NCBI RefSeq assembly: GCF_000011205.1 | Contig: NC_003106.2 | Span: forward strand, 806,001-870,000 | Source of the DNA: Sulfurisphaera tokodaii str. 7 | Lineage (GTDB): Archaea > Thermoproteota > Thermoprotei_A > Sulfolobales > Sulfolobaceae | DNA length: 64,000 nt | Reading direction: 5' to 3' | Part shown: one piece after another, positions 25,806 to 35,490 of the stretch | Layout: every line of letters begins with the position of its first letter | Numbering within the stretch: position 1 is the stretch's first letter | The notes under the pieces: generated by a model | The model's database searches: none | Told to the model about the DNA's origin: nothing | The model's input: only the letters and a program-made list of their open reading frames with translations | Made by a program: the position numbers and the translations under genes

Positions 25806-26966
25806 CTACGGGGATAACGAGTCCAGTGCGTCTCCCACGTCGAAATCCTTGACATTAACTTCCCCACCCTTGGGTATCCTAAGACGCTTCTTGACTATGC
25901 CCTTGTAAACACCGTCCTTTAAAACGTGATATACTATGCAAGCAAGCTTCCCCGCAAGTGCACATGTAGCTTGCCTTACACTCTTACCCCTAGCAATGAG
26001 CCTCTCGTAAAACTCGTTAAATGGTTCAAGCCATCTGGCACTCCTAGCAGCTAAGTAGAAACCCCTACGTAAGCGCTTATTACCCCTAATCATACCAGAG
26101 TGGGACTCACTATTACCACTCTGCTTTGTTCTAGGTGCGAAACCCGCATAAGCCCTAGCTGCCTTTGAGTTTGGAAAACGTGAGATATCACCAAATTCAG
26201 CATAAATTGTTGCTGCAGTGATTAAACCAATTCCAGGGATCTTGGATAACTCTATTACCGGTTTTGGTATCTTGGATATTATCATGTCCTCAACTTCCTT
26301 AACCATGTTCTCCAAGCTTTTCAATAACTCAACTAGTTGTTTTAGTGTTAGTTTTTCTGCGTCATTCAAGTTTCTCCCTAGTTTCTCTTTTAACTCTTCC
26401 TTCTCTTCCTTGCTCAATTCTTCTCCTTTTGCTAGTTTTTCTAGTAGTTGTCTTCCTTTTTTGTCGAATGGTTCTATTTTATACCCGGCAATTTCCAAGG
26501 TTTTTCTTATCTCGTTTTTTACTTGTGTTATCTTGTTTACTAGGTTTTCCCTATGTCTTGTTAACTCTCTTAGTTCTTTTATTTCTCCCGTTGGTATGTA
26601 TGATCCTTTTATTACTCCGGTCATGTATGCTACTAGTAGTCTTTGTGCGTCTAGTTTGTCTGTCTTTTTTCCTAGTATTTCTGTCAAGTGTGCTGGGTTT
26701 ACTACTGTTACTTTGAATCCTTTTTCTGTTAGTTTTTCGTGTAGGTAGTAGAAGTATACTCCTGTTGCCTCTAATATTCCCTCGTTGTATCCCTCAAGGA
26801 ATTTTATTAACTCTTCTATTCCCTCGTTGTTGTAAGGGAATTCTTTTACTTCCTTGACTGTTACTGATGGTTTTTCTTGTTTTATAACTAGTTCTCCCTT
26901 TGCTGCTGTTAGTTTGCTTTGTGAGATGTCTATTGCGAAGGCTTTGCTTACAAAGTCCTTTGTCAT
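25806..26966 (-). CDS. IS110-family DEDD recombinase (transposase)
   Basis: The 386-residue protein has the RuvC-like N-terminal part: AFAIDISQSKL (D14), ILEATGVYFY (E near 65) and GKKTDKLDAQRL (two Asp). A coiled coil occupies about residues 130-230. The C-terminal Tnp domain has LSKIPGIGLITAA and GFAPRTKQSGNSES. Members of this family insert without inverted repeats and are guided by a bridge RNA made from the element's non-coding end. The G/C-richer coding differs from its neighbours. The adjoining region 26967-27260 is the candidate non-coding end. Confidence 0.88.
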   Translation of the reverse strand: MTKDFVSKAFAIDISQSKLTAAKGELVIKQEKPSVTVKEVKEFPYNNEGIEELIKFLEGYNEGILEATGVYFYYLHEKLTEKGFKVTVVNPAHLTEILGKKTDKLDAQRLLVAYMTGVIKGSYIPTGEIKELRELTRHRENLVNKITQVKNEIRKTLEIAGYKIEPFDKKGRQLLEKLAKGEELSKEEKEELKEKLGRNLNDAEKLTLKQLVELLKSLENMVKEVEDMIISKIPKPVIELSKIPGIGLITAATIYAEFGDISRFPNSKAARAYAGFAPRTKQSGNSESHSGMIRGNKRLRRGFYLAARSARWLEPFNEFYERLIARGKSVRQATCALAGKLACIVYHVLKDGVYKGIVKKRLRIPKGGEVNVKDFDVGDALDSLSP

Positions 26967-27260
26967 GTTTGAATATTTCTCGTTTTACAAGATATTTTTT
27001 GTGTTCATAATACCGTGTTTTCTTTACATAATGTTAACTATATTCAGCCCCTAGGGTAATTTGTTACATCCTCCCACTCGGGGTTTTAACCCCTCTTGTT
27101 AGATCGTTCTAGGGGCTTCACAGCCAGCCTTATGATGGGGTTTTAACCCCTTAGTGTGGTTGGGCTTATGGTGTTTTTCTCCTTACTTGCTTATTTATTT
27201 TACTCTCGTAATACTTGGTTTTATCCGTTCACTTGATTTACGAGAATCCCCCGTGGGAGG
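26967..27260 (-). other. Palindrome-rich non-coding region beside the IS110 gene
   Basis: Two copies of the perfect palindrome GGGGTTTTAACCCC (27080-27093 and 27137-27150) are separated by 43 bases that include AGGGGCTTCACAGCCAGCC. CCTCCCAC at 27070-27077 is the inverse of GTGGGAGG at 27253-27260. On the minus strand this lies upstream of the IS110 recombinase, where IS110-group elements carry bridge RNA. Alternatively, GAATCCCCCGTGGGAGG resembles right ends of IS200/IS605 elements, so part may be a remnant of such an element. Confidence 0.45.
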
Positions 27261-28108
27261 AGTGTGGACAACAATTTCGTTCATTTGAAATAAATTGTAT
27301 TAATTGTTTTTACTTAGATGGAGAATTCATCGTAATACTTTTTTGGTGAGCACGGGGATTTTTCTTGGGGGTGAACGATGAACAACCCAACTAGATGGAG
27401 GACTCCCGTGCTCACCCAAGTTATTCTAATCCTAATGGAGTATATTAATCTTGAGCCTAGGTTTTACTCTAGTGAGGTAGTAGCTTTGGCTTTGGCTAGT
27501 TATCTCTCTGGTTTGTCTTCTTGGAGGACTTGTTTGCCTCATTCTACTTTGTTGTATTACTTGAGGAGGTTGAGTTGTGTTAGGTATGTGGTGCCGGTTA
27601 GTGGTTTTTATGCGGTGGATGAGACTAAAATTATGGTGGTTAAGGGGCAGTATTATTATGTGTGGATTGTGAGGGATGTGAAGACGGGTGCGATACCCTT
27701 CTTCATGGTGACGAGTTCGAGGAGTGGGTTGCACGTGCTGGTAGTCTTGACGAACATGAAGAATGTGGAAAAGGAGGCTGAGAAGGTGCTCAAAACGAGG
27801 ATAGACAAGGTAGTATACATACACGATGGGGCAACAGTCTATAACGCATTCACTTGGCTAAACGTGGAGCACAAGAGGGTAACGTTCAACGAGAGAGACT
27901 ACGCAGAACAAGGGTTCAGAAGCTTAAAACATAGAATATCCTCAATGGATTTTCATTTTCCATGGAACACTAATAGGTTCACGCTTACTAGGTGGTTATC
28001 GGTGTTCTTCCTAGCTTATAACGCGCTTTACGCTCCAGTATATTTGTTAGACAAGGGGGTGATAATAAATGTAAATATTTCAAATGAATGAAATTGTTGT
28101 CCACACTC
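27260..28108 (+). mobile_element. IS6-type insertion sequence (ISC774-like), about 849 bp
   Basis: Ends of 32 bases, GAGTGTGGACAACAATTTC at the left and its inverse at the right, differ at one position and enclose one transposase. Flanking octamers (CGTGGGAG and TTTATAAG) do not match, so there is no 8-bp target duplication; one flank may have been lost by deletion. The ends also match the MITE at 15749. Confidence 0.85.
27378..28091 (+). CDS. IS6-family DDE transposase
   Basis: The 237-residue protein carries a DDE core: FYAVDETKIMV (first D), VYIHDGATVYNAF (second D) and NERDYAEQGFRSLKHR (E), then RFTLTRWLSVFFLAYN. The size and the D-E-T-K motif are typical of IS6. GGGGGTGA a few bases before the ATG is a strong ribosome site. 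The element could mobilise the related MITEs in this window. Confidence 0.88.
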   Translation: MNNPTRWRTPVLTQVILILMEYINLEPRFYSSEVVALALASYLSGLSSWRTCLPHSTLLYYLRRLSCVRYVVPVSGFYAVDETKIMVVKGQYYYVWIVRDVKTGAIPFFMVTSSRSGLHVLVVLTNMKNVEKEAEKVLKTRIDKVVYIHDGATVYNAFTWLNVEHKRVTFNERDYAEQGFRSLKHRISSMDFHFPWNTNRFTLTRWLSVFFLAYNALYAPVYLLDKGVIINVNISNE

Positions 28109-28356
28109 TTTATAAGCTTCAAAAACAAGTTAATTCGTATACTCATTTTCTTTTTTAATTTAACAAATTAGATATATTTTGTAGAGAGTTAAAGTTTAAA
28201 ATTATTCTTGATTTTTATTAATAAAATTGAATATAATAGTATTTTATTTAAATAAGATAATTATTATAAAAACTATGTTAAAGTATCTATGTCTTATCAG
28301 ATTAATGGGAAGTATAATGTTAAAAGAAATAAAAATCAGATATACTACTATATAAT

Positions 28357-29655
28357 GTGCAAAAAAGTAATGTTTCAAGGAGTAAAAGGAAAATTCTCTC
28401 TTTCTCTGACTTATTCTTCTTATCTTTTGGTGGGCAAGCTCCATTTATTTCATTACTGACTTTTGGTACTGTAATAATTGCTATGGTTGGTACTGAAGGA
28501 GCTTTTGCCATGTTAGTAGCTACTTTCGTAGTATTCTTTAATGGTTTGGTAATTTATTATCTTTCTCAGAAGTTTAAGCGAGGAGGCGGTTACTATATCT
28601 ATGCCCTTTATTCTTTAACCTCACGTTTAGGATTTAACACAGGCTGGAATTATTTGTTATATTCTCTTTCTTATGGAGGAACTTTATTAGCCGGTGGTGC
28701 ATACGTTTTGTACACTATCTTATCGCCATTTTTACCATATTTACCTCAATGGTTTTATGCTCTAGTTGCAAGTTCTTTAGCTTCTGGTTTAGTAATTGCT
28801 GGTGTAAGGGCTTCAGCTAAATATGCTATGATAATGTCTCTAATTGAAATGATAGCTTTGATTTTACTATCTATTCTTTTTCTTTATGACTCAAAATGGA
28901 ATTTTTATAACCCAGTTCCGACGAGAATATCACCATTATTATTAGAAGCTGTGGTTTTTGGTTTGGGTATTCCTACTGGTTATGGTTCAGTTGCACCTCT
29001 CGGTGAAGAGGCTGAGTCAAGAGATATTGGTAAGGCAGCAATTGCTGTACTCCTTTTCGGTGGTCTATTAGCAACTTTCTTCTTTTACTCATTAGGTGCG
29101 TTAGGTTTCACTGGCAATTTAGTTGAATATTTACTTTCTCGTTTTGGTCTTATTGGACTTCCTTTTCTGAGTTTTATCGCTTTTAATGATGCAACTCTTG
29201 GCGGAGTCTCATATATTTTAGCTAACTCAAGGACTTTGGAAGCTATGGCTAAAGATGCCTTTTTCCCAGCTTTTTTAGCTAAATTAAGGGGAGGTAAACC
29301 AATTTTTGCGGAAATATTTTCTTCGGTAATTTTTGTAGGTATTCTAGTTGCTTTAGCTTATTTTATAGGACTATATGGAGAATTTATAATTTTAGGAGCA
29401 TTAGCGGGTTTAAACAATTTGTTCGTTCACTTATCCGCTAACATATCTCTTATAAGAATATCGTCGAAAAGAAGTAAAAGAAACATAGATAAAATAATTG
29501 TTAGTATTCTTGCTACTCTTATTAGCCTTTTTGTATTTTTCTACTCCCTACCAACTTTCGAGAAATATATTGTTTATGTATTTTTTGGTTGGATTATTTT
29601 AGGATTCCTATATGCGGAGGGTTTAGAGATTTTTAAGGCTAGCTCTAATGAATAA
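28357..29655 (+). CDS. APC-family amino acid transporter
   Basis: The 432-residue protein has about 12 hydrophobic helices. The helix-1 motif is atypical (FFLSFGGQAPFISLLTFG), while helix 6 contains LGIPTGYGSVAPLGEEAESR, close to archaeal APC transporters. The start is GTG at 28357 after AT-rich DNA (TACTACTATATAATG). It is followed by a small membrane protein and an MFS transporter on the same strand. The substrate is unknown. Confidence 0.82.
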   Translation: MQKSNVSRSKRKILSFSDLFFLSFGGQAPFISLLTFGTVIIAMVGTEGAFAMLVATFVVFFNGLVIYYLSQKFKRGGGYYIYALYSLTSRLGFNTGWNYLLYSLSYGGTLLAGGAYVLYTILSPFLPYLPQWFYALVASSLASGLVIAGVRASAKYAMIMSLIEMIALILLSILFLYDSKWNFYNPVPTRISPLLLEAVVFGLGIPTGYGSVAPLGEEAESRDIGKAAIAVLLFGGLLATFFFYSLGALGFTGNLVEYLLSRFGLIGLPFLSFIAFNDATLGGVSYILANSRTLEAMAKDAFFPAFLAKLRGGKPIFAEIFSSVIFVGILVALAYFIGLYGEFIILGALAGLNNLFVHLSANISLIRISSKRSKRNIDKIIVSILATLISLFVFFYSLPTFEKYIVYVFFGWIILGFLYAEGLEIFKASSNE

Positions 29656-29681
29656 ATACTAATACATAGATAATTAAAGAT

Positions 29682-30125
29682 ATGAAAGCTACTAATGGAC
29701 TTAAATGGGGCTTAGTTTTTGGACTCTTAATAGGGTTAATTGCATCTGGCATAATTTATGGTATAGCTTATTACCCACACATGTCAGAATTACAAAGCGA
29801 GTATTATAATCAAGTTTTAAATGAGACAAAAAATGTAACTGAAGCTAATTTAGCTGCAAAAGAACTACCTACAATTTTACCTGCTACGATATTTATAATA
29901 TCGGGCTTAGCATATACTATTGGTGGTGCATTAGCTGGATTAGTTATAGCATATTTATGGGAAAAATATCCTTCATGGATAATAAAAGGGCTTATCGGTG
30001 GTGTAATAGTGCTTTTGCTTAGCTTTTTATTCGGTATTTTTCCGCTTTTAGAAACATTACCTATAAGTCTAATAATCGGCCTATTAATTTCATTCAGATT
30101 AAATGAAATCAATAAAAAAGTTTAA
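29682..30125 (+). CDS. Hypothetical membrane protein with four helices
   Basis: The 147-residue protein has hydrophobic segments at about 8-27, 67-90, 98-115 and 120-138. An extracytoplasmic loop with N-x-T sites (LNETKNVTEANL) lies between helices 1 and 2. The Gly-rich helix 1 (GLVFGLLIGLIASGIIYGIA) suggests packing against another membrane protein. No family is recognised. It is spaced 26 and 24 bases from the two flanking transporter genes, so an operon is possible. Confidence 0.6.
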   Translation: MKATNGLKWGLVFGLLIGLIASGIIYGIAYYPHMSELQSEYYNQVLNETKNVTEANLAAKELPTILPATIFIISGLAYTIGGALAGLVIAYLWEKYPSWIIKGLIGGVIVLLLSFLFGIFPLLETLPISLIIGLLISFRLNEINKKV

Positions 30126-30149
30126 AAAGTATAAGCAAAATTATACTTT

Positions 30150-31289
30150 ATGTTAAGCAAGAGACAATTAGCCTTACTCTCTCTAGGAACATCACTAAGT
30201 TTTTGGGATATATTTAATGTTCCTTATATAGAGAATTTTGCCTCAAAAAATTTAGGTGAAGTATCTTCAGTATTAATATTATCAGCAGAGATGATAGGAT
30301 ATTTTATAGGCGGTATTTTTAACGGATTTTTTGCAACCAGATTTGGAAGAAAACCTGGGTTGTTATTATCAATGTTTTTAATAACGTTCGGTTCTCTTAT
30401 TGGTCTCTTATCGCTTTCACCAATTCAGTTAGTAATTGCTGAGCTAATTATTGGTATAGGAATTGAAGGAGAAGTTGCTATAGTTCCTTCTTACGTTTCA
30501 GAAATGGTCTCTAAAGATTTTAGAGGAAGAGCTGTAGGCTTCACATCAATGTTCGGATTCCTAATGAGTCTTGTAGTAGGTCCTATGGCTGTTTTTCTCG
30601 GAGAAAAATATTGGAGGCTATTATTTCTTCCTAGCATTGTTATAGCTGTATTGGCATTAATCTTTAGATTTAAACTTCCAGAATCAAAAATGTGGATTGA
30701 GAGGAATTATGAGAAATTAAAATGGGATAAAATAGTGATAATTTTCGTTCTAATTTGGTTTACTAGCTATTTCACTGGATACTCATTATTTTCTACACCT
30801 ATTTTTTACACAATAACTTCAAAAGGATTTGAGAATTCTAGCTTGTACTTCACATACATACTTTACGGTGATCCATTAGGAGTAATTTTTGCATCAATTC
30901 TAAATGATTATTTTGAAAGAAAATATTCCTCGGCATTAGCTAATCTACTTTCCGGTGGGCTAGTTATAATATGGCCTTTCTTTACTGGCTTACCGTTTCT
31001 GGTTATTGGATTTTTAATCATGTTCTTTCAAGGTTTCAAATTTCCAGTGATGTATACTTATACTTCAGAGAATTTTGCAACTAAGATTAGAACCATAGGA
31101 TACGGTATTGCAGACGGTATAGGTCATTTAGGAGGAGCTGTTGGTCCAATAGTTATGGCTTTACTCTACTTAGAAAATGTAAGTATTTCATATACTATTG
31201 TTGGAATTATGTCAGTCATTTCAGCAGTATTTATATTATACTTTGGTGTATTAACAAAAGGAAAGTCATTAGAGGAAATTAAAGGATGA
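30150..31289 (+). CDS. MFS transporter
   Basis: The 379-residue protein has about 11-12 helices and the MFS loop 2-3 motif [14 protein letters not shown]. The segment [21 protein letters not shown] matches the sugar/organic-acid porter group, as does PESKMW at the end of helix 6. The substrate is unknown. It ends the three-gene membrane cluster 28357-31289. Confidence 0.85.
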   Translation: MLSKRQLALLSLGTSLSFWDIFNVPYIENFASKNLGEVSSVLILSAEMIGYFIGGIFNGFFATRFGRKPGLLLSMFLITFGSLIGLLSLSPIQLVIAELIIGIGIEGEVAIVPSYVSEMVSKDFRGRAVGFTSMFGFLMSLVVGPMAVFLGEKYWRLLFLPSIVIAVLALIFRFKLPESKMWIERNYEKLKWDKIVIIFVLIWFTSYFTGYSLFSTPIFYTITSKGFENSSLYFTYILYGDPLGVIFASILNDYFERKYSSALANLLSGGLVIIWPFFTGLPFLVIGFLIMFFQGFKFPVMYTYTSENFATKIRTIGYGIADGIGHLGGAVGPIVMALLYLENVSISYTIVGIMSVISAVFILYFGVLTKGKSLEEIKG

Positions 31290-31321
31290 TGAGGCTGCCC
31301 ATGAAAGATTGGTGATTTTTA

Positions 31322-31972
31322 TTATTGAGAGCCCCGAACTGAATCTAACCAAAAAGAGATGATTTTTTCACTAATTTTTCTAAATTCCTCTTCTTTCTCT
31401 TTCACTTGATCTATTAAACCTAGATCACCATTATACTCTTTTACCCACTCACTAACCATTTTACTGTTAACTTCAACATGAAATTGAAGACCAATTGCTG
31501 TCTTGTATTTAAATGCTTGAAAATATCTTTCATTATAAGCTAAAAGTTTAGCATTATTAGGTAATGTAAAAGTATCACCGTGCCACTGAAAAACTTCTAT
31601 CTTATCACCCATCAAATTTCGAAATTCATCTAAAAGATAAACAGTATAAATTCCAATTTCTTGACCAAATACCCCTCTTGTTACAGTTCCTCCGAGGGAT
31701 GAGGAAAGCAATTGCGAACCTAAACATACTCCGAGTACTGGTTTTTTCGTACTTATAGCTTTTCTTATTAGTTCACTCTCAACTTTTAAGAACGGATATT
31801 TATCACTTTCATAAACTCCCATTGGACCACCCATTACTATAAGAGCGTCGAATTCTTCATTACCTCTTATTTCTGTTGCAACAGTTTCTCTTATCTTATA
31901 CCCTTTTTCTTCTAAGATATCCTTTATGTTTCCTAATCTTTCAATTGGATGATTTATAATTCCTAAAAACAT
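31322..31972 (-). CDS. Class I glutamine amidotransferase-like protein
   Basis: The 216-residue protein has the GATase1 triad elements: C83 in GVCLGSQLL, and His and Glu in LQFHVE (near 168-170). The VMGGPMGVYE stretch is typical of GuaA-like stand-alone domains that hydrolyse glutamine or gamma-glutamyl compounds. It is not next to an ammonia-accepting synthetase, so it could be a gamma-glutamyl hydrolase rather than a GMP synthase subunit. Confidence 0.8.
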   Translation of the reverse strand: MFLGIINHPIERLGNIKDILEEKGYKIRETVATEIRGNEEFDALIVMGGPMGVYESDKYPFLKVESELIRKAISTKKPVLGVCLGSQLLSSSLGGTVTRGVFGQEIGIYTVYLLDEFRNLMGDKIEVFQWHGDTFTLPNNAKLLAYNERYFQAFKYKTAIGLQFHVEVNSKMVSEWVKEYNGDLGLIDQVKEKEEEFRKISEKIISFWLDSVRGSQ

Positions 31973-32609
31973 GCAGACTAACTCTCATAAACGCTTTTTA
32001 AATATTTTCATCATTAAGAGTAAAAAATAACAAAGAACTCGTAGTATAGTTAAGGTTGCTTATATTTAATATTTTCAACAAACACTACGCTATACTCTGT
32101 CAGATTTTATAGGACAAGAGATTTTTCTTAAGAAGGTTTTATATGAATTTAAGATTGCTACACTTTAAGTTATGAGCAAGTATAATTTGAAGGCCTTGTT
32201 CCTCTTTAAACTTTGGTCTAGTATAATTTGATATCTATATTCCTATAGAGATTAGGTCATTAGGTAAATTATATACTAACAATGATGCTATGAAAGAAGT
32301 TATTGGTAAGATTTTAAAATGATGGAACCAAATAATGTATGAGAATGAACGAATTGGTCTTTGCTGATCAATGATGACTGCACGTCAAGGTGATTAATAG
32401 ATCTTTATTATGCATACTTCCTAGTTAAAGCCTTTTTCTCTTCCACGTTAGACATGTTTTATATGAGTTCAGAAATACTAGTACTCTCTTATTTCCCAAA
32501 ACTGGAGCGTTCAGTAATAAGTCTTCCTACAGTTGCAAACCCATATTTATAAGAAGTATGGCGTGTAGTGCTTATATAGGGCATACTGTAGACATATGAG
32601 TATTTACAA
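31973..32609. other. Non-coding interval with possible C/D-box-like motifs
   Basis: About 640 bp without an intact gene. At 32368-32380 the bases CTGA-TCA-ATGATGA give an adjacent D'-box-like and C'-box-like pair, as in archaeal C/D guide RNAs, but the outer D box is missing. The remainder looks like degraded DNA. Confidence 0.35.
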
Positions 32610-32798
32610 GATATTTAGTCATCACGGGAATATTAATAGGTCTTCTTATTTTCTCAGCATCACTTGCTACTTACTACTTCATACTATTTATTTAATACAA
32701 ATCCTTCTTATAGTAATGTAACTTCGACAGTACTTGGCTTGTTCGGTGCTTATTCGATTTATAGAAAGTGGAAAAGAAAGCAGCGTCATAAGAAGACC
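32610..32798 (+). pseudogene. Decayed two-helix membrane protein gene
   Basis: One frame reads LVITGILIGLLIFSASLATY and stops. A shifted frame continues with NTNPSYSNVTSTVLGLFGAY and SIYRKWKRKQRHKK. Together they suggest one membrane protein broken by a frameshift near 32690, with its 3' end cut by the MITE at 32799. Confidence 0.4.
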
Positions 32799-32934
32799 AG
32801 TGTGGACATAGTGTCGTCACTAAGCTATTTATATTTCTATAAATTTTTATCACATAGTAATATATTAGTTCAATATTTATACTCTTTATAAAGAAAGCCA
32901 TCTAATAAATTTATATGCAAATGACGACACTATC
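32799..32934. mobile_element. MITE family B, copy 2 (about 136 bp)
   Basis: It starts AGTGTGGACATAGTGTCGTC and ends ATGACGACACTATC. It matches 15962-16100 over most of its length, including GCTATTTATATTTCTATAAA. The first nine bases, GTGTGGACA, are shared with the ends of the IS6-type element. Confidence 0.75.
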
Positions 32935-33078
32935 AACCATTTTACTTATTTTTAGCAATTATACATATTTAAGTTAATTCTAACGTTCTTACCAAGACTT
33001 TTTTATTATATATACTTATAAGCATTTGTGGAGTAAGAGTAAACAAAATTTATAAATATTTGTGGAATTCAATTACAT

Positions 33079-34404
33079 GTGATTGAAGAACAGAACCCTT
33101 GGTGGATTTCACCAGAACTAATAAGAGAGAATGAATATTATAGGAAGTATCAAGAATCGAAAGTAAAATGGAATATCACACTTCAGGCATCTATTGAACC
33201 TTACTCTTTAAACTTCTTATTTGGGCCTAGACAAGTTGGAAAAACAACAGCATTAATCCTTTTAATAAAGAAACTGTTGGATAGTGGTTATAATCCTAAA
33301 TCCATCTTTTATTTTGCGTGTGATAAATTAGCTGATTATAAGGAACTTGACGAAGTTCTAGAGGAATATGAGAAGATAAGGAAAAGAGAAGGGATCAAAA
33401 GTTCCGTAATTATACTTGATGAAGTAACATTCCCTAAGGAGTGGTACAAAACTATAAAATATAGGATCGATATGGGAAAATTCAGCAATGACGTATTGAT
33501 TTTATCTGGTTCTCTTTCAATGAAAGCTAAAGGTGAAATAGAGACCTTTCCAGGAAGAAGAGGGAAAGGAAAAGTGCTAGTTATGTTTCCTCTCCCGTTC
33601 TCTGAGTATGTAAAGCTATTTGGAATTAATTTACCTACGGGAGATTTGAAATTCATCCTTGAGAACTATACCAAGTATGTAGGTTATCTTCCTAAATTGA
33701 AAGAGATCTTAGAATATTACTTGATAACGGGAGGTTTTCCCAATGCAATAAAGGATTTCTTTGCTAAAGGTAAAGTAAGCCCGTCTACGGAATACGATTT
33801 CATTTCAAGTATTATAAGTGATATTAACAAATTAAGGAGAAGCGAGAGGTTTTTCAAGCTTACTGTTAGAGCAATTATTGAGAAGACTTCGTCCGAATAT
33901 AGCTTCCATACCATCTCTAGAGATTACGGAGTAGGAACTGTAAAGACCGCTATAAGTTATGTTAACCTCATGGAAAAGTTATACCTTATGAAAGTGATTG
34001 ATACAATAGATGTTAATACTGGATTACCAATACCGAGGAAACAGAAAAAATTTTACTTTATTGATCCTTTCATTTATCATACCTTTTCGAGTTGGACTAT
34101 GACTAAACCACCAGATGAGTCAAAGTTAGTTGAAGCTATAATAGTATCTCATCTTTCAAGACTTTACGATGTATTCTATATCAAAACTAATGAAGAAGTA
34201 GACGTGATCGTAAATTTAAGCGGAGAATACTGGGGAATTGAAGTAAAATACGGGAGAGTAAGAGGAGGAAGAAGCAAGGTTTTGGGAAAAGTTAAGAAAT
34301 TTATGTATGTGAGTAAGGACGAGTTAGGAGATAATGTTATACCAGCCCCGCTCTTTTTAGCTATGCTGAAGGTCCCTATAGTAGTTGAAACCGAATTTAG
34401 TTAA
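33079..34404 (+). CDS. AAA-type ATPase with DUF4143 domain
   Basis: The 441-residue protein has Walker A GPRQVGKTT (49-57) and Walker B VIILDEV (110-116), then the LSGSLSMKAK sensor-like strand (about 153-163) and FPGRRGKG. This is the AAA_14 pattern. The C-terminal DUF4143 part has a nuclease-like VDVIV...GIEVKYG motif (Asp, then Glu-x-Lys). Such ATPases are abundant in archaea and bacteria and their role is not settled. The start is GTG at 33079; TTTATAAATA at 33049-33058 fits a leaderless promoter. Fragments of related genes occur at 40068 and 41640. Confidence 0.82.
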   Translation: MIEEQNPWWISPELIRENEYYRKYQESKVKWNITLQASIEPYSLNFLFGPRQVGKTTALILLIKKLLDSGYNPKSIFYFACDKLADYKELDEVLEEYEKIRKREGIKSSVIILDEVTFPKEWYKTIKYRIDMGKFSNDVLILSGSLSMKAKGEIETFPGRRGKGKVLVMFPLPFSEYVKLFGINLPTGDLKFILENYTKYVGYLPKLKEILEYYLITGGFPNAIKDFFAKGKVSPSTEYDFISSIISDINKLRRSERFFKLTVRAIIEKTSSEYSFHTISRDYGVGTVKTAISYVNLMEKLYLMKVIDTIDVNTGLPIPRKQKKFYFIDPFIYHTFSSWTMTKPPDESKLVEAIIVSHLSRLYDVFYIKTNEEVDVIVNLSGEYWGIEVKYGRVRGGRSKVLGKVKKFMYVSKDELGDNVIPAPLFLAMLKVPIVVETEFS

Positions 34405-34625
34405 TCTTCGCTTTCTATATCGTGGGAAACAATAAGTCTTCAGATTGCGCTAAAACTTTTAATACCTAAAAAAAGAAAAAGACAATCCAAAATTTCAGAA
34501 AATTTAACTAAGAAATTATTTCATTATATTATCTATAGCCTCTCCAGCTGTATCTGACAAATTCACCAAGTTTATTAAAAACCTATTAGAAAGGCTAATA
34601 TTTTGTGAAAATATTACTATAAGTA

Positions 34626-35141
34626 ATGAGAGAGAAAGTAGTTTGGGAAAGAGATATTAGAAAATATGGAGAATTAAGAGTAGAGGAAAGTATTGATGAG
34701 GCTTTGATAGCTATAGAACTGCTAAGACAAGGTAAGTTCCGAAATTCTGCAGTGAGAGCATTTTTAGCATTTAAGGCGTTCGTAAGTGGAATTATAAGTA
34801 TTAATCATCTATCTTTTTCCTCTAACTTAGAAGAAAAAGAAAGAAAATTTTTCTATAAAATAGGCTTCACTGCTCCTTCAAATAGATTACTCTATTATGC
34901 ATCTATTCTGGAGAAGGACTTGCCTGGTATTACAGATTTAGCTAAACAAGCTATGTCTCTTCACGTCTTTTCATATGTCGGTTATGATAGAGCTGGAGAA
35001 TATTCTCCAATAACTTCAAAAGAGGATGCAAAGAAATGGATACTGGATTTCATTATAGCTCTAGCTAACTTTATTATTAAGGTGAATGAGAGAGGAAAGG
35101 AAATATTAAAAGAGATAGAAGAAGTAAAGAAAGAAAAGTGA
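34626..35141 (+). CDS. PaREP1-family protein
   Basis: The 171-residue protein has the same architecture as the one at 16480: YGELRVEESIDEALIAIELL, then RQGKFRNSAVRAFLAFKAF, then LHVFSYVGYDRAGEYSP. It is a HEPN-like helical protein of unknown function from a family expanded in hyperthermophilic crenarchaea. Both PaREP1 genes in this window lie beside MITE family B copies. The 34405-34625 interval shows no gene. Confidence 0.72.
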   Translation: MREKVVWERDIRKYGELRVEESIDEALIAIELLRQGKFRNSAVRAFLAFKAFVSGIISINHLSFSSNLEEKERKFFYKIGFTAPSNRLLYYASILEKDLPGITDLAKQAMSLHVFSYVGYDRAGEYSPITSKEDAKKWILDFIIALANFIIKVNERGKEILKEIEEVKKEK

Positions 35142-35142
35142 A

Positions 35143-35190
35143 TAATAATTTAAGGAAATTCTTTCCTATAAAAAATCATAATATTCATTA
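35143..35190 (+). repeat. Remnant of the 185-bp dispersed repeat
   Basis: TTTAAGGAAATTC followed by ATAAAAAATCATAATATT resembles the left end of the copy at 41831 over about 48 bases. The rest is absent. Confidence 0.5.
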
Positions 35191-35345
35191 AAGGGTTAAT
35201 TAATATCATTATTTAAAATTAAACTTCTTAGTCTTATCATTTTCTAGAAAACTCAGTGTTAGAAAGACTTTTTTAACGCTAAAAAAAAAATCAACGATTC
35301 TCTCAATAAATATTACGCACTCTTATTGATTTTAATCATTTATAC

Positions 35346-35490
35346 GAGCGTGGAGATAGTATTGCCATTGAGCTATTTATACTTCTACAAATTTTTAGCA
35401 CATAGCTATGCTAATTTAATATATACTCCTAGTAAAGAAACGTCATTTAATAAATTTATATACAAATGATTATACTTTCTCCACACTGTG
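35346..35490. mobile_element. MITE family B, copy 3, diverged (about 145 bp)
   Basis: It has the same layout as copies 1 and 2: left GTGGAGATAGTATTGCCATT, GAGCTATTTATACTTCTACA, and right TAATAAATTTATATACAAAT then TCTCCACACTG. It is more diverged than the other two. The rest of 35191-35745 shows no gene. Confidence 0.65.

Noticed and set aside
26218-26748. Open frames antisense to the IS110 recombinase
   Set aside because: Low-complexity Ser/Phe/Leu composition and complete overlap with a clear DEDD recombinase make these artefacts.
27060-27260. CRISPR repeats suggested by two GGGGTTTTAACCCC blocks
   Set aside because: Only two copies of 14 bases at uneven context, no spacer array and no cas genes nearby.
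32664-32891. A 75-residue protein across the MITE border
   Set aside because: Its last third is MITE sequence; the credible part is better read as the end of a broken gene.
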